From NCBI RefSeq assembly GCF_000735525.1, contig NZ_JMPR01000004.1, positions 248,001 through 312,000 on the forward strand: 64,000 nucleotides of DNA, in the 5' to 3' direction. The position numbers and the translations under genes were made by a program. Shown one piece after another: positions 10,601 to 21,446 of the stretch. The notes below the pieces were generated by a model. That model saw only the letters and a program-made list of their open reading frames with translations. It had not been told where the DNA came from and made no database searches. The stretch is from Tatumella ptyseos ATCC 33301 (GTDB lineage: Bacteria; Pseudomonadota; Gammaproteobacteria; Enterobacterales; Enterobacteriaceae). Numbering within the stretch: position 1 is the stretch's first letter; each line of letters opens with the position of its first letter.

Positions 10601-12132
10601 TTGAAGACCTGGCGCAGCTGATTTTCGACCTCAAGCAGGTCAACCCGAAGGCGATGATTTCGGTCAAACTGGTTTCCGAACCGGGTGTCGGAACCATTGC
10701 GACCGGGGTGGCAAAAGCCTATGCGGATTTAATCACTATCGCCGGCTATGATGGCGGCACCGGTGCCAGTCCGTTGTCCTCGGTTAAATATGCCGGCTGC
10801 CCCTGGGAACTGGGGCTGGTAGAGACTCAGCAGGCACTGGTGGCCAATGGCTTGCGTCATAAAATCCGCTTACAGATCGATGGCGGGCTGAAAACCGGCC
10901 TGGATATCATTAAAGCCGCGATCCTGGGTGCCGAAAGCTTCGGCTTCGGGACCGGTCCGATGGTCGCGCTGGGCTGTAAATACCTGCGTATTTGCCACCT
11001 GAATAACTGTGCTACCGGTGTGGCAACTCAGGACGATAAGCTGCGCACCCATCATTACCATGGCTTACCGTTTAAAGTGACCAATTACTTTGAATTTATT
11101 GCCCGGGAAACCCGTGAAATTATGGCCTCACTGGGGGTAACCCGTCTGACTGACCTGATCGGCCGCACCGATCTGCTGAAAGAATTGGACGGATTTACGG
11201 CAAAACAGCAGAAGCTGGATCTTTCTTCACTGCTGAAGACTGCGCAGCCAATGCCAGGTAAAGCCATGTACTGTACCGAAAGCAACCCGCCGTTTGATAA
11301 AGGCGTGCTTAACAAAGCGTTGCTGGAACAGGCTGTCCCCTTTATTGAGCAGCGTCAGAGTAAAACATTCTATTTCGACATCCGGAATACCGATCGTTCC
11401 GTCGGCGCCACGCTTTCCGGTGCTATCGCCATGATTCACGGTGACCAGGGACTGGCGGCAGATCCTATCCGCGTTTACTTTACCGGAACCGCTGGTCAGA
11501 GTTTCGGGGTATGGAATGCCGGTGGGCTGGAAATGATCCTGACCGGGGATGCTAACGACTATGTCGGTAAAGGCATGGCTGGCGGGTTACTGGCTATCCG
11601 TCCTCCGGTAGGTTCTGCCTTCCGCAGCGTGGAAGCGACCATTGCCGGTAACACCTGTCTGTATGGCGCCACCGGCGGTAAACTTTTTGCCGCAGGTCGT
11701 GCCGGTGAACGTTTTGCCGTCCGTAACTCCGGAGCCATTACCGTGGTTGAAGGTATCGGTGACAATGGCTGTGAATATATGACCGGTGGCATTGTCTGCG
11801 TCCTGGGGCGCACCGGCGTTAACTTTGGCGCAGGGATGACCGGCGGATTCGCTTACGTTCTGGATGAAGACGGTGAATTCCGTAAACGCGTGAATGCTGA
11901 ACTGGTAGAAGTGCTGGATGTTGAGCAATTACCGATCCATGAAGAGCATCTGCGCGGGCTGATTACTGAACACGTTCAGTATACCCAGTCCGGTCGCGGT
12001 GAAGAGATCCTGGCCAACTGGCCGGAATGGTCTGCTAAATTCACCCTGGTTAAACCTAAGTCCAGTGATGTCAAAGCATTGCTGGGCCACCGTAGTCGCT
12101 CCGCAGCAGAACTGCGGGTTCAGGCGCAGTAA
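7666..12132 (+). CDS. gltB: Glutamate synthase (NADPH) large subunit
   Basis: The product has 1488 residues. The N-terminal class II glutamine amidotransferase domain releases ammonia from glutamine. It is channelled to the FMN-binding synthase domain, which makes glutamate from 2-oxoglutarate. The catalytic cysteine is C12 (KDNCGFG), so about 11 residues are removed on maturation. A central domain, the FMN/3Fe-4S synthase domain (GYDGGTGASPLSSVKYAG, then CKYLRICHLNNCATGVATQ) and a C-terminal beta-helix (GXXG repeats) follow in order. A TAA codon lies directly before ATG 7666, so the longer N-terminus annotated in E. coli is not possible here. GGAGGT precedes the start. gltD follows after nine bases; the two form the GOGAT complex. 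Confidence 0.98.
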   Translation: MLYDKSLEKDNCGFGLIAHIEGEPSHKVVRTAIHGLARMQHRGAILADGKTGDGCGLLLQKPDRFFRIVAEEKGWRLAKNYAVGMLFLSTDEARASAARAIVEEEIIRETLSVAGWREVPTNQDVLGEIALSSLPGIQQVFINAPAGWRPRDMERRLYMARRRIEKRVEALNDSDFYICSFSNQVNIYKGLCMPTDLPRFYLDLADLRLESSICLFHQRFSTNTVPRWPLAQPFRYMAHNGEINTIAGNRQWARARAYKFNTPLIPDLQTVAPFVNETGSDSSSMDNMLELFLNGGMDLVRAMRLLVPPAWQNNPDMDPELRAFFDFNSMHMEPWDGPAGIVMSDGRYAACNLDRNGLRPARYVITSDKLITCASEVGIWDYQPDEVVEKGRVGPGELMVIDTREGRILHSSETDNDLKSRHPYKEWMEKNVKRLVPFEELTDEQVGKRHLSDTMLATYHKQFGYSSEELDSILRVLGENGQEAVGSMGDDTPFAVLSSRPRIIYDYFRQQFAQVTNPPIDPLRENHVMSLATSIGQEMNVFCEAEGQAHRVSFKSPILLYSDFTQLTTLEGKYYRADTLDCTFEPESETLEQAIHRLNDQAEELVREGTVLLVLSDRAISIGRLPVPAPMIVGAVQARLVEKNLRCDANIIVETASARDPHHFAVLFGFGATAVYPWLAYESLAQMSDSGVIGKDYRSVMLNYRNGINKGLYKIMSKMGISTIASYRCSKLFEAVGLHQDVTRLCFQNVTSRIGGASFSDFQQDLTNLAKRAWLQRKTLEQGGLLKYVHGGEYHAYNPDIVGTLQQAVQSGDFDDYRKYAELVNNRPVATLRDLLQLQPGTDSILIDDVEPASELFKRFDSAAMSIGALSPEAHESLAEAMNSIGGFSNSGEGGEDPARYGTNKVSRIKQVASGRFGVTPAYLVNADVIQIKVAQGAKPGEGGQLPGDKVTPYIARLRYSVPGVTLISPPPHHDIYSIEDLAQLIFDLKQVNPKAMISVKLVSEPGVGTIATGVAKAYADLITIAGYDGGTGASPLSSVKYAGCPWELGLVETQQALVANGLRHKIRLQIDGGLKTGLDIIKAAILGAESFGFGTGPMVALGCKYLRICHLNNCATGVATQDDKLRTHHYHGLPFKVTNYFEFIARETREIMASLGVTRLTDLIGRTDLLKELDGFTAKQQKLDLSSLLKTAQPMPGKAMYCTESNPPFDKGVLNKALLEQAVPFIEQRQSKTFYFDIRNTDRSVGATLSGAIAMIHGDQGLAADPIRVYFTGTAGQSFGVWNAGGLEMILTGDANDYVGKGMAGGLLAIRPPVGSAFRSVEATIAGNTCLYGATGGKLFAAGRAGERFAVRNSGAITVVEGIGDNGCEYMTGGIVCVLGRTGVNFGAGMTGGFAYVLDEDGEFRKRVNAELVEVLDVEQLPIHEEHLRGLITEHVQYTQSGRGEEILANWPEWSAKFTLVKPKSSDVKALLGHRSRSAAELRVQAQ

Positions 12133-13560
<1,428 letters not shown>

Positions 13561-13583
13561 CAGACTTCCGGTTTCCATCCTGA

Positions 13584-13611
13584 AAAGGCACAGTATTGTG
13601 CCTTTTTTTTT
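13584..13611 (+). terminator. Terminator of gltBD
   Basis: The stem AAAGGCACA / TGTGCCTTT with a four-base loop is followed by an unbroken run of T, 24 bases after the gltD stop codon. This is a classic intrinsic terminator. Confidence 0.92.
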
Positions 13612-13740
13612 CGCCCGCCCCCCGGCTCCCCCGCCTGCAAATGTCCGGAGTCAGGCTTTTTATGTACATATTTTAGCCAACCCTTCCGTTATCCTGCCTT
13701 TTGCTTACGGAATATCCCGTAGCCAGAAAAAGGAACTGAT

Positions 13741-14484
13741 ATGGATTTCTCAGGAAAGGTCGTCATTGTTACCGGCGGAGCCAGCGGTATTGGTCTCGAA
13801 ACGGTCAAAGCGTTTGCTTCTGCCGGGGCATCTGTGGTCATTGCGGATATTGCCCCTGACAGCGAACAGATCACCCGCGAACTTCAGCAACAAGGAATGT
13901 CCGTGATCTTCTGCCAGACAAACGTATGTAGTGAGGCGGACCAGCAGCAGTTGATCGAAACGACTCTCCGGCATTTTTCAGGGCTGGATATTGTGTTTGC
14001 CAATGCCGGTATCGCCCGCGATGGTGTCGCAGCAGATCTCTTATTCACCGACTGGCAGAAAACAATCGATATCAATCTTTCCGGGGTGTTTCTCAGTAAT
14101 AAATATGCGCTCCGGCATTGGACGGAACATAACCTCCCCGGGGTTATCGTGAACTGCGGCTCCATCCATAGCTTTGTCGGTAAACGCCACGTCACCGCTT
14201 ATGCCGCCGCCAAAGGCGGGGTCAAACTGTTGACCGAAACACTGGCCGCAGATTATGCCGGGAAAAATATCCGCGTGAATGCGGTTTGTCCGGGCTATAT
14301 CGATACCCCGTTACTTAGCAAACTTTCCTCAACACAGAAAGAAGAGCTGATTAAGCTTCACCCGCAGGGCCGCCTGGGGCGTCCTGAGGAAGTCGCCGCC
14401 GCGGTCCTTTTTCTTGCCAGTGACCAGGCCGGGTTTATCAATGGTGCATCGTTGCTGGTCGATGGCGGATATACTGCCCAATAG
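13741..14484 (+). CDS. SDR family NAD(P)-dependent oxidoreductase
   Basis: The product has 247 residues and is a classical short-chain dehydrogenase/reductase. The cofactor glycine motif TGGASGIG lies at residues 11-18, the NAG motif at 88-90, and the catalytic set N112, S141, Y154, K158 is complete. D37 at the end of beta-strand 2 (VVIADIA) suggests a preference for NAD over NADP. The C-terminus (GFINGASLLVDGGYTA) is typical of FabG-like and sugar or steroid dehydrogenases. The substrate cannot be read from the sequence. It is a single gene with its own start signal (AAGGAA) between the gltBD terminator and a shared terminator before sspB. It is not part of the E. coli gene order here. Confidence 0.9.
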   Translation: MDFSGKVVIVTGGASGIGLETVKAFASAGASVVIADIAPDSEQITRELQQQGMSVIFCQTNVCSEADQQQLIETTLRHFSGLDIVFANAGIARDGVAADLLFTDWQKTIDINLSGVFLSNKYALRHWTEHNLPGVIVNCGSIHSFVGKRHVTAYAAAKGGVKLLTETLAADYAGKNIRVNAVCPGYIDTPLLSKLSSTQKEELIKLHPQGRLGRPEEVAAAVLFLASDQAGFINGASLLVDGGYTAQ

Positions 14485-14498
14485 CTTGTTTCAGGCAT

Positions 14499-14525
14499 AA
14501 AAAAACCGGCCTGCGGGCCGGTTTT
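14499..14525. terminator. Bidirectional terminator between the SDR gene and sspB
   Basis: The stem ACCGGCC / GGCCGGT is flanked by a run of A on the left and of T on the right, so it can end transcription from both convergent genes. Confidence 0.88.
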
Positions 14526-14542
14526 CATGACATCCTGATAAC

Positions 14543-15046
14543 TTACTTAACAATGCGTAGCGCCGGACGTCCGCCGCCGCGCGGAGGATGAGGGGGTTCA
14601 TCATCGCCATCAGTCTCTGAGTCGGTCGTGCCCTCAGGCAAATCACCCTCAATGACTGACATGATAGTTTCTGACGGAGCAGCCTGCGGCTCAGCATCAT
14701 CTTCTGATAACTGGTCATAGGCAGGCTCAGGTTCAAACATGGTTCCGGCACCATTCTCACGTGCATAGATGGCCATCACCGCATTCATCGGCACAACGAC
14801 CTGACGAGGAACGCCACCAAAACGGGCGTTGAAATGCACGGCATCATTGGTCATCTCAAGATTACCGACAGCACGCGGAGCAATGTTCAGTACAATCTGT
14901 CCATCACGCGCATATTCCAGCGGAACCATCACGCCCGGCAGATTAATATCAGCCACCAGATGTGGCGTCAGATCATTATCCAGCAGCCATTCATAGAATG
15001 CCCGTAACAGATAAGGACGACGTGCACTCAGTTCAGTCATTTCCAT
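14543..15046 (-). CDS. sspB: ClpXP adaptor / stringent starvation protein B
   Basis: The product has 167 residues (E. coli 165). It binds ssrA-tagged proteins from stalled ribosomes and the anti-sigma fragment RseA, and delivers them to ClpXP. The folded substrate-binding domain covers roughly residues 5-112 (RRPYLLRAFYEWLLDN, APRAVGNLEMTND, FNARFGG). A long acidic, disordered linker follows, then the conserved C-terminal ClpX-docking tail RPALRIVK. The start matches the E. coli position, with RR at residues 9-10. It lies two bases after the sspA stop codon, in the usual sspAB operon. Confidence 0.97.
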   Translation of the reverse strand: MEMTELSARRPYLLRAFYEWLLDNDLTPHLVADINLPGVMVPLEYARDGQIVLNIAPRAVGNLEMTNDAVHFNARFGGVPRQVVVPMNAVMAIYARENGAGTMFEPEPAYDQLSEDDAEPQAAPSETIMSVIEGDLPEGTTDSETDGDDEPPHPPRGGGRPALRIVK

Positions 15047-15048
15047 AA

Positions 15049-15690
15049 TCAGCCCCGAAATTGCAGACGCATTTCGCGTTCAGTTTCGGTCAGAGAGGCC
15101 AGGAAAGAGTCACGTTCGAAGACGCGTGTCATATAGCCTTTCAGCTCTTTAGAGCCTGTGCCGCTCAGGTCTACACCCATTGAAGGTAAACGCCACAGTA
15201 ACGGAGCCAGATAGCAATCAACCAGGCTGAATTCTTCGCTCATGAAGAAAGGTGTACGGGCGAATAAAGGCGCAATTGCCAGTAACTGCTCACGCAGTTG
15301 CTTACGGGCATCATCAGCTTCCTGAGCAGTTCCTTTCTCGATACGGAACAGCAGGCTGTACCAGTCCTGCTCGATGCGATGCATCATCAGGCGGCTTTCA
15401 CCCCGGGCGACAGGATACACAGGCATCAATGGCGGATGAGGAAAACGCTCATCCAGGTATTCCATGATAATACGTGATTCATACAACGTCAGTTCACGGT
15501 CAACCAGAGTCGGCACCGTACAATACGGATTCAGGTCAATAAGATCCTGCGGAAGGTTATCCATATCGACCTGTTCGATCTCCACACTAACGCCCTTTTC
15601 GGCCAGTACGATACGTACCTGATGGCTGAAAATATCACTGAGTCCGGAAAACAGTGTCATTACCGAACGTTTGTTGGCAGCGACAGCCAT
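15049..15690 (-). CDS. sspA: Stringent starvation protein A
   Basis: The product has 213 residues and a glutathione-transferase fold without transferase activity. It binds RNA polymerase, represses H-NS accumulation and supports acid and stationary-phase tolerance. The thioredoxin-like N-terminal half contains SVMTLFSGLSDIFSHQVRIVLAEKG and VPTLVDRELTLYES; the helical C-terminal half follows from about residue 90. I start it at ATG 15690 (MAVAANKRSV, as in E. coli) because GGAGG lies directly upstream; the ATG 12 bases earlier has no such support. It is first in the sspAB operon. Confidence 0.97.
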   Translation of the reverse strand: MAVAANKRSVMTLFSGLSDIFSHQVRIVLAEKGVSVEIEQVDMDNLPQDLIDLNPYCTVPTLVDRELTLYESRIIMEYLDERFPHPPLMPVYPVARGESRLMMHRIEQDWYSLLFRIEKGTAQEADDARKQLREQLLAIAPLFARTPFFMSEEFSLVDCYLAPLLWRLPSMGVDLSGTGSKELKGYMTRVFERDSFLASLTETEREMRLQFRG

Positions 15691-15995
15691 GAAAACCTCC
15701 ACTTAGCTCAAAAAGATACTACGAATAGCCAACAACAGCCGACTAGCCAGTATGCATAAAACCTGTCAGTCTGCTCAGATACCCTGTTACAGGCCCTCAG
15801 GCCCCCGGGGCATCGCTCTTGCCGACAGGTATAAATCAGGGCCATAGTCTACCAGATCTTCACCTGTTTGTGGGGGGTGATTAAAGATTTACCAATAAAT
15901 AGTCCTGAACTGCAGGCCTCTGAGCGTCGGAAAACAAAAAACCCGCCGAAGCGGGTTTTTGAGGCCAATTGCAATGCTGCATAAGCAGCAAAGAA
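15691..15995. other. Intergenic region between rpsI and sspA
   Basis: This stretch of about 300 bases carries the rpsI terminator (15931-15960) and, nearer sspA, presumably the sspA promoter. No open frame here resembles a known protein. Confidence 0.5.
15931..15960 (-). terminator. Terminator of rplM-rpsI
   Basis: Read on the minus strand, a stem ACCCGC / GCGGGT with loop TTCG is followed by a T-rich tail, 36 bases after the rpsI stop. The stem has A/T runs on both sides. Confidence 0.9.
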
Positions 15996-16925
<930 letters not shown>

Positions 16926-17003
16926 CTACCCCTTCGGATAGAGTTACCGGATCACAAAGGTTTTTGGGAAAAAAAACCATTTGCCGTAACGTGGGGTCGC
17001 AAG

Positions 17004-17032
17004 ATTATAGAGAAGTCCCCCGCAAAGGTCGA
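17004..17032 (-). promoter_or_regulatory. Sigma-70 promoter of rplM-rpsI
   Basis: On the minus strand TCGACC (-35) is separated by 17 bases from a perfect TATAAT (-10). Transcription should begin near 16997, giving a long rplM leader. A GC-rich stretch (TTGCGACCCC) just after the -10 fits a growth-rate-controlled ribosomal promoter. Confidence 0.75.
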
Positions 17033-17077
17033 CCCTTTTTGCGATAAAATTGCTTACCCTCTTCCCGGCATTTGCAT

Positions 17078-18211
17078 TCAGGGCAAATGCGGGCGGCGCA
17101 GATACTCCTCACTCTGCATTTCCTGCAGACGTGAAAGACAGCGCTGGTACTCAAAATTCAGTTGGTTACCCCGATAAATATCACCCAACGCCGCTTCTGC
17201 GCAGACGACCAGTTTAACATGCCGTTCATAAAACTCATCGACTAATGCCAGAAAACGTCTTGCCTGGTCTTCCATCGCCTGAGTCATGACCGGAACATTA
17301 AACAGCAGCACAGTATGATAGCGCTTTGAAAGCTCGATATAATCCCGCGGACTACGCGCCTCACCACACAGGGTGGAAAAATTTATCGCAACCACCCCGC
17401 CGCAGGATTTTCGCGTGGCCAGCGGACGATGGTTGATCTCCAGCACCGGCGATTCCGCCGCCTGATAGTCACACCCGGCCAGCGCACCAAACATCACCGC
17501 CATTTCCTGCTCACTGGCATCACCTGGCGGCGTTTTCCATAAGTGTGCTGACGTCAGAGTGCGTAACCGGTAGTCGATGCCGGCATCCACATTCATAATG
17601 CTGCAGTGGCGCTTAATTTGTTCGATGGCAGGTAAAAAGCGTCCGCGCTGCAGTCCGTTGCGGTAGAGATCATCCGGAGGAATATTGGATGTTGCGACCA
17701 GAGTAATCCCGCGTGCAAACAGCGCTTCCATCAGCGTACCCAGTAGCATGGCATCGGTAATGTCCGAGACAAAGAACTCGTCAAAACACAATAAATCTGC
17801 TTCCGCTTTGAAGCGATCAGCGATAATCAGTAACGGGTCGCTGTGCCCCTGTAATTCAGCCAGCTCCTGATGCACTCGCAACATAAAACGGTGAAAATGC
17901 AACCGGAGTTTACGCTGACCCGGAATAGACTGAAAAAACAGGTCCATGATCCAGGTTTTTCCTCGCCCGACACCTCCCCACATATATAGTCCGCGAACAG
18001 GGCTAACGTCCTCAGAAGAGGTCTTACCAAATAAGCCGGATAAGCGGGCCAGCAAACCCGGCCGGGTGACCGGGGGCTGCGGCATTCGTTCAGTAAGGGA
18101 CTGATAAATCTCATCAAGGCAAGTCACCGCTGATTGTTGTACATCATCAGGCTGGTAATCGCCGCGGTTAAGCTCTTGCTGGTATAGGGCCAGAGGAGAT
18201 GTCATTTGCAT
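17078..18211 (-). CDS. zapE: Cell division protein ZapE (AFG1-like ATPase)
   Basis: The product has 377 residues (E. coli 375). It is an ATPase that joins the division ring late in constriction and destabilises FtsZ polymers. The Walker A motif is GGVGRGKTWIMDLF near residue 80, Walker B is LLCFDEFFVSDITDAM, and a sensor region is LVATSNIPPDDLYRNGLQR. The C-terminal half contains the usual YHTVLLFNVPVM and FLALVDEFYERHVKLVV. A second ATG six bases after the chosen start is equally possible. It is divergent from zapG. Confidence 0.96.
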   Translation of the reverse strand: MQMTSPLALYQQELNRGDYQPDDVQQSAVTCLDEIYQSLTERMPQPPVTRPGLLARLSGLFGKTSSEDVSPVRGLYMWGGVGRGKTWIMDLFFQSIPGQRKLRLHFHRFMLRVHQELAELQGHSDPLLIIADRFKAEADLLCFDEFFVSDITDAMLLGTLMEALFARGITLVATSNIPPDDLYRNGLQRGRFLPAIEQIKRHCSIMNVDAGIDYRLRTLTSAHLWKTPPGDASEQEMAVMFGALAGCDYQAAESPVLEINHRPLATRKSCGGVVAINFSTLCGEARSPRDYIELSKRYHTVLLFNVPVMTQAMEDQARRFLALVDEFYERHVKLVVCAEAALGDIYRGNQLNFEYQRCLSRLQEMQSEEYLRRPHLP

Positions 18212-18422
18212 TTTTCTCAGCTTTTCAGAAAAGCCCCGTCAGGGGTGTTTGACGAAAAAAAAACCGTTATACAGTACGACAGCCTGACTCAGGATTCCAC
18301 ATCCATCAGATTAACGGGTATAGTGACTGTCATTGAAGTAGGTTATCTTCTTGTTGTTAACTGATTATCATGAAGAAGAAACCGTTGTACCCTGAATAAC
18401 AACGGAAATTAGGGGAGTTATT

Positions 18423-18824
18423 ATGACCTGGGAATACGGAATTATCGGATTAGTGGTTGGGCTGGTCATTGGCGCAGTCGTGATGCGCTTCGGTAATAAG
18501 AAACTGCGTGAGCAGCACACGGTTCAGTATGAGCTGGAAAAATCCAAAGCTGAACTGGAAGAATACCGCAAAGAACTGACCAGCCATTTTGCACGCAGTG
18601 CAGAGTTACTGGACAATATGGCCCACGATTATCGTCAGCTCTATCAGCACATGGCGAAAGGTTCTAATGAGCTGCTGCCGGATTTACCTGGTGATCAGAA
18701 TCCTTTCACCTGGCAGGTTACAGAAGCAGAAGCCGATAACGATCAGGCACCGGTACAAATCCCGCGGGACTATTCAGAAGGCGCATCAGGATTACTAAGA
18801 AACGGCCCCGCGAGTCGTAAGTAA
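18423..18824 (+). CDS. zapG: Z-ring associated / cell-envelope protein ZapG (YhcB)
   Basis: The product has 133 residues (E. coli 132). One N-terminal membrane segment (about residues 5-22, rich in Gly and Val) anchors it to the inner membrane. A long cytoplasmic coiled coil follows, roughly 28-90 (LREQHTVQYELEKSKAEL, HFARSAELLDNMAHDYRQL), then a conserved tail QIPRDYSEGASGLL. It belongs to the DUF1043 family, which links cell division with envelope growth. It lies divergently from zapE and ends in its own terminator. Confidence 0.95.
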   Translation: MTWEYGIIGLVVGLVIGAVVMRFGNKKLREQHTVQYELEKSKAELEEYRKELTSHFARSAELLDNMAHDYRQLYQHMAKGSNELLPDLPGDQNPFTWQVTEAEADNDQAPVQIPRDYSEGASGLLRNGPASRK

Positions 18825-18828
18825 TCTC

Positions 18829-18857
18829 CCCGGGTGCGATCGCACCCGGCTCTTTTT
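18829..18857 (+). terminator. Terminator of zapG
   Basis: The stem CCGGGTGCG / CGCACCCGG (the GGTGCGATCGCACC core is a perfect palindrome) is followed by CTCTTTTT, a few bases after the zapG stop. Confidence 0.85.
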
Positions 18858-18913
18858 ATTGACCGGTCGTCTCCGGGCTTGCTCCATCTTTTAACCGCGG
18901 GAATACTTTCAGA

Positions 18914-20290
18914 ATGAAAAAACTATCGCCATTATTTTTAGCCCTCTCATTGAGTGCCGGACTGAATTTATCACTTTCACCGCTGGCCCACGCCACTTTG
19001 CCTGTGAAAGTGGAGGGCCAGCAGTTACCTTCTCTGGCACCGATGCTCTCCCGCGTGTTACCTGCTGTCGTCAGTGTTCAGGTCAGTGGCATACAAGCGC
19101 CGGCCAGTGATCAAAATACCCCTCAGCCACTGAAAAAGTTCCCGGGTCAGCCCTCCCCGCAAAGTACACAGCCACAGCCTTTTGAAGGCCTGGGCTCAGG
19201 GGTGATTATCAATGCGGAAAAGGGCTATATCCTTACTAACCATCATGTCATCAGGGATGCGACAAAAATCACCGTACAGTTGAGTGACGGACGCCAGTTT
19301 GATGCCAAAGTGCTGGGCAGTGATACCCCGACCGATATCGCATTATTACAGGTGAAAAACCCGAAAGATCTGACACAGATTAGCGTGGCAAACTCTGATC
19401 AACTGCAGGTCGGTGATTTTGCAGTGGCTATCGGTAACCCGTTCGGCTTAGGACAAACCGCAACATCCGGCATTATTTCAGCACTGGGACGCAGTGGCCT
19501 GAATATTGAAGGACTGGAAAACTTTATCCAGACCGATGCTGCCATCAACCGGGGCAACTCCGGTGGTGCACTGGTCAATCTGCGCGGTGAACTGATTGGT
19601 ATCAACACGGCTATCCTGGCATCGAATGGCGGTAACATCGGTATCGGTTTTGCCATCCCCGGGAATATGGCCATGAATATTGCCGACCAGCTGATTAAAT
19701 ACGGTCAGGTAAAACACGGACAACTCGGTATCAAAGGCACTGAACTGACCCCGGAGATGGCGAAGGCCTTCAATGTGAATGTCAGCCGGGGCGCATTTAT
19801 AGCAGAAGTGCTTCCGGGATCTGCCGCCGCAAACGCCGGGCTGAAGGCCGGTGACATTATTACCACCCTCGATGATAAATCCCTGTCCGGATTTGCAGAG
19901 CTGAGAGTGAAAGTTAGTACCCACTCTCCTGGAGATAAATTACGACTGGGTATACTGCGTGCCGGCAAGCCTCTGGCTATCGTGGTCACACTTGAGCAAA
20001 GCGGTGCCAACGTATCCGCAGTGACCCGTCTGGCTGAACCCGCCTTCCAGGGAGCGACGTTTACTGATGGTGAAACGGTCAGCAAAGAGAAAGGGATAAA
20101 AGTAGCAGAGGTGATAAAACAGAGTCCGGCTGCGCAGGTGGGAATGCATCCCGGCGATGTCATTATCAGCGTTAACCGCCAACGGGTACAAAATCTGGCA
20201 GAACTTCACAAAGTACTGGAAACCAAACCGGATGTTATCGCGCTGAATGTCATTCGTGGCCAGGAAAGTATCTATCTGTTAATGCGTTAA
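18914..20290 (+). CDS. degQ: Periplasmic serine endoprotease DegQ
   Basis: The product has 458 residues (E. coli 455), a secreted HtrA-family protease that degrades misfolded periplasmic proteins. A signal peptide of about 27 residues ends at LAHA. The trypsin-like domain carries the catalytic triad H111 (TNHHVI), D141 (PTDIAL) and S216 (GNSGGAL). Two PDZ domains follow (about 265-350 and 370-455) with carboxylate-binding loops, and the end is SIYLLMR. It is upstream of degS in the same direction, with a perfect stem-loop between them. Confidence 0.97.
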   Translation: MKKLSPLFLALSLSAGLNLSLSPLAHATLPVKVEGQQLPSLAPMLSRVLPAVVSVQVSGIQAPASDQNTPQPLKKFPGQPSPQSTQPQPFEGLGSGVIINAEKGYILTNHHVIRDATKITVQLSDGRQFDAKVLGSDTPTDIALLQVKNPKDLTQISVANSDQLQVGDFAVAIGNPFGLGQTATSGIISALGRSGLNIEGLENFIQTDAAINRGNSGGALVNLRGELIGINTAILASNGGNIGIGFAIPGNMAMNIADQLIKYGQVKHGQLGIKGTELTPEMAKAFNVNVSRGAFIAEVLPGSAAANAGLKAGDIITTLDDKSLSGFAELRVKVSTHSPGDKLRLGILRAGKPLAIVVTLEQSGANVSAVTRLAEPAFQGATFTDGETVSKEKGIKVAEVIKQSPAAQVGMHPGDVIISVNRQRVQNLAELHKVLETKPDVIALNVIRGQESIYLLMR

Positions 20291-20296
20291 AAAGCA

Positions 20297-20338
20297 GATA
20301 ACGACCGGCACAAGCTGATACCCGTCCCGGTCGTTATC
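20297..20338 (+). repeat. Perfect 12-bp inverted repeat between degQ and degS
   Basis: GATAACGACCGG at 20297-20308 is exactly repeated in inverse orientation at 20327-20338, with an 18-base loop. No T run follows, so this is not a standard terminator. It could end transcription with Rho, stabilise the degQ mRNA 3' end, or reduce read-through into degS. Confidence 0.7.
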
Positions 20339-20378
20339 ATGTTATCCTTACTTCCCCTTTCCCTGCAAAACGATCGGC

Positions 20379-21446
20379 ATGTTAATCAAATTATTACGTT
20401 CGGTGATTATCGGCCTTATTGTGGCTGTGGTGCTGTTACTGGTCATGCCCGGATTCCATACCGGAAGCTGGCTGTCAGGACTTTTTGGCCATTCTTCTGA
20501 CGCCTCTGAGGAGCCTATTGTCAGCTTTAGCCAGGGAGTGAGGCGTGCTGCCCCCGCAGTGGTTAATGTCTATAACCGTAACACCCAGGCGAATAATAAT
20601 CAGGGGATCACCACTCTGGGTTCCGGGGTCATTATGAATTCCCGCGGATATATTCTGACCAATAAACATGTGATCAATAACGCCGGACAAATTATTGTTG
20701 CTCTGCAGGATGGCCGGTTTTATGAAGCGACTCTGGTGGGCTCAGACGCGATGACCGATCTGGCCGTGCTGAAAATTTCCGCCTCTAACCTGCCCGTGAT
20801 CCCGATTAATACCAAACGCATCGCGCATGTCGGTGACGTCGTGATGGCCATCGGTAACCCTTATAATCTGGGACAAACCGTGACTCAGGGAATTATCAGT
20901 GCCACCGGCCGGGTCGGGCTGAGTTCGTCAGGCCGCCAGAATTTCTTACAGACCGATGCCTCCATCAATCAGGGTAACTCCGGTGGCGCACTCATTAACT
21001 CGCAGGGCGAACTGGTGGGTATCAATACCCTGACCTTTGATAAAAGCAGCGACGGTGAGACGCCTGAAGGCATTGGTTTTGCTATTCCTACCGCGCTGGC
21101 GACCAAGATTATGGATAAACTTATTCGTTATGGTCGGGTGATCCGGGGCTTTATCGGGATCACGGCCCGCGAAATCCCGGCTTTCCATACCCAGGGGACA
21201 AGTCTGGATAAAATTCAGGGACTGGTGGTCAGTGAAGTCGCCCCCGGCGGACCGGCCGAAAAGGCAGGTATCCAGCCTAACGACCTGTTGCTCAGTGTGA
21301 ACGGAAAGCCTGCGTTATCGGCTCAGGAAACCATGGACCAGGTCGCGGAAATCAGGCCGGGTTCGGTGATACAGGTGCAGGTATTACGTAATGATAAAAA
21401 GCTGACCTTGCCGGTGACGATTCAGGAATTCCCTCACGACAACTAA
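20379..21446 (+). CDS. degS: Inner-membrane serine protease DegS
   Basis: The product has 355 residues, the E. coli length. It is anchored by one N-terminal segment (about residues 6-24) with the protease in the periplasm. It senses C-termini of unfolded porins and makes the first cut in RseA, which starts the sigma-E envelope stress response. The catalytic triad is H97 (TNKHVIN), D127 (MTDLAVL) and S201 (GNSGGAL). One PDZ domain follows (about 260-350). In E. coli mdh follows convergently; here it is absent. Confidence 0.97.
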   Translation: MLIKLLRSVIIGLIVAVVLLLVMPGFHTGSWLSGLFGHSSDASEEPIVSFSQGVRRAAPAVVNVYNRNTQANNNQGITTLGSGVIMNSRGYILTNKHVINNAGQIIVALQDGRFYEATLVGSDAMTDLAVLKISASNLPVIPINTKRIAHVGDVVMAIGNPYNLGQTVTQGIISATGRVGLSSSGRQNFLQTDASINQGNSGGALINSQGELVGINTLTFDKSSDGETPEGIGFAIPTALATKIMDKLIRYGRVIRGFIGITAREIPAFHTQGTSLDKIQGLVVSEVAPGGPAEKAGIQPNDLLLSVNGKPALSAQETMDQVAEIRPGSVIQVQVLRNDKKLTLPVTIQEFPHDN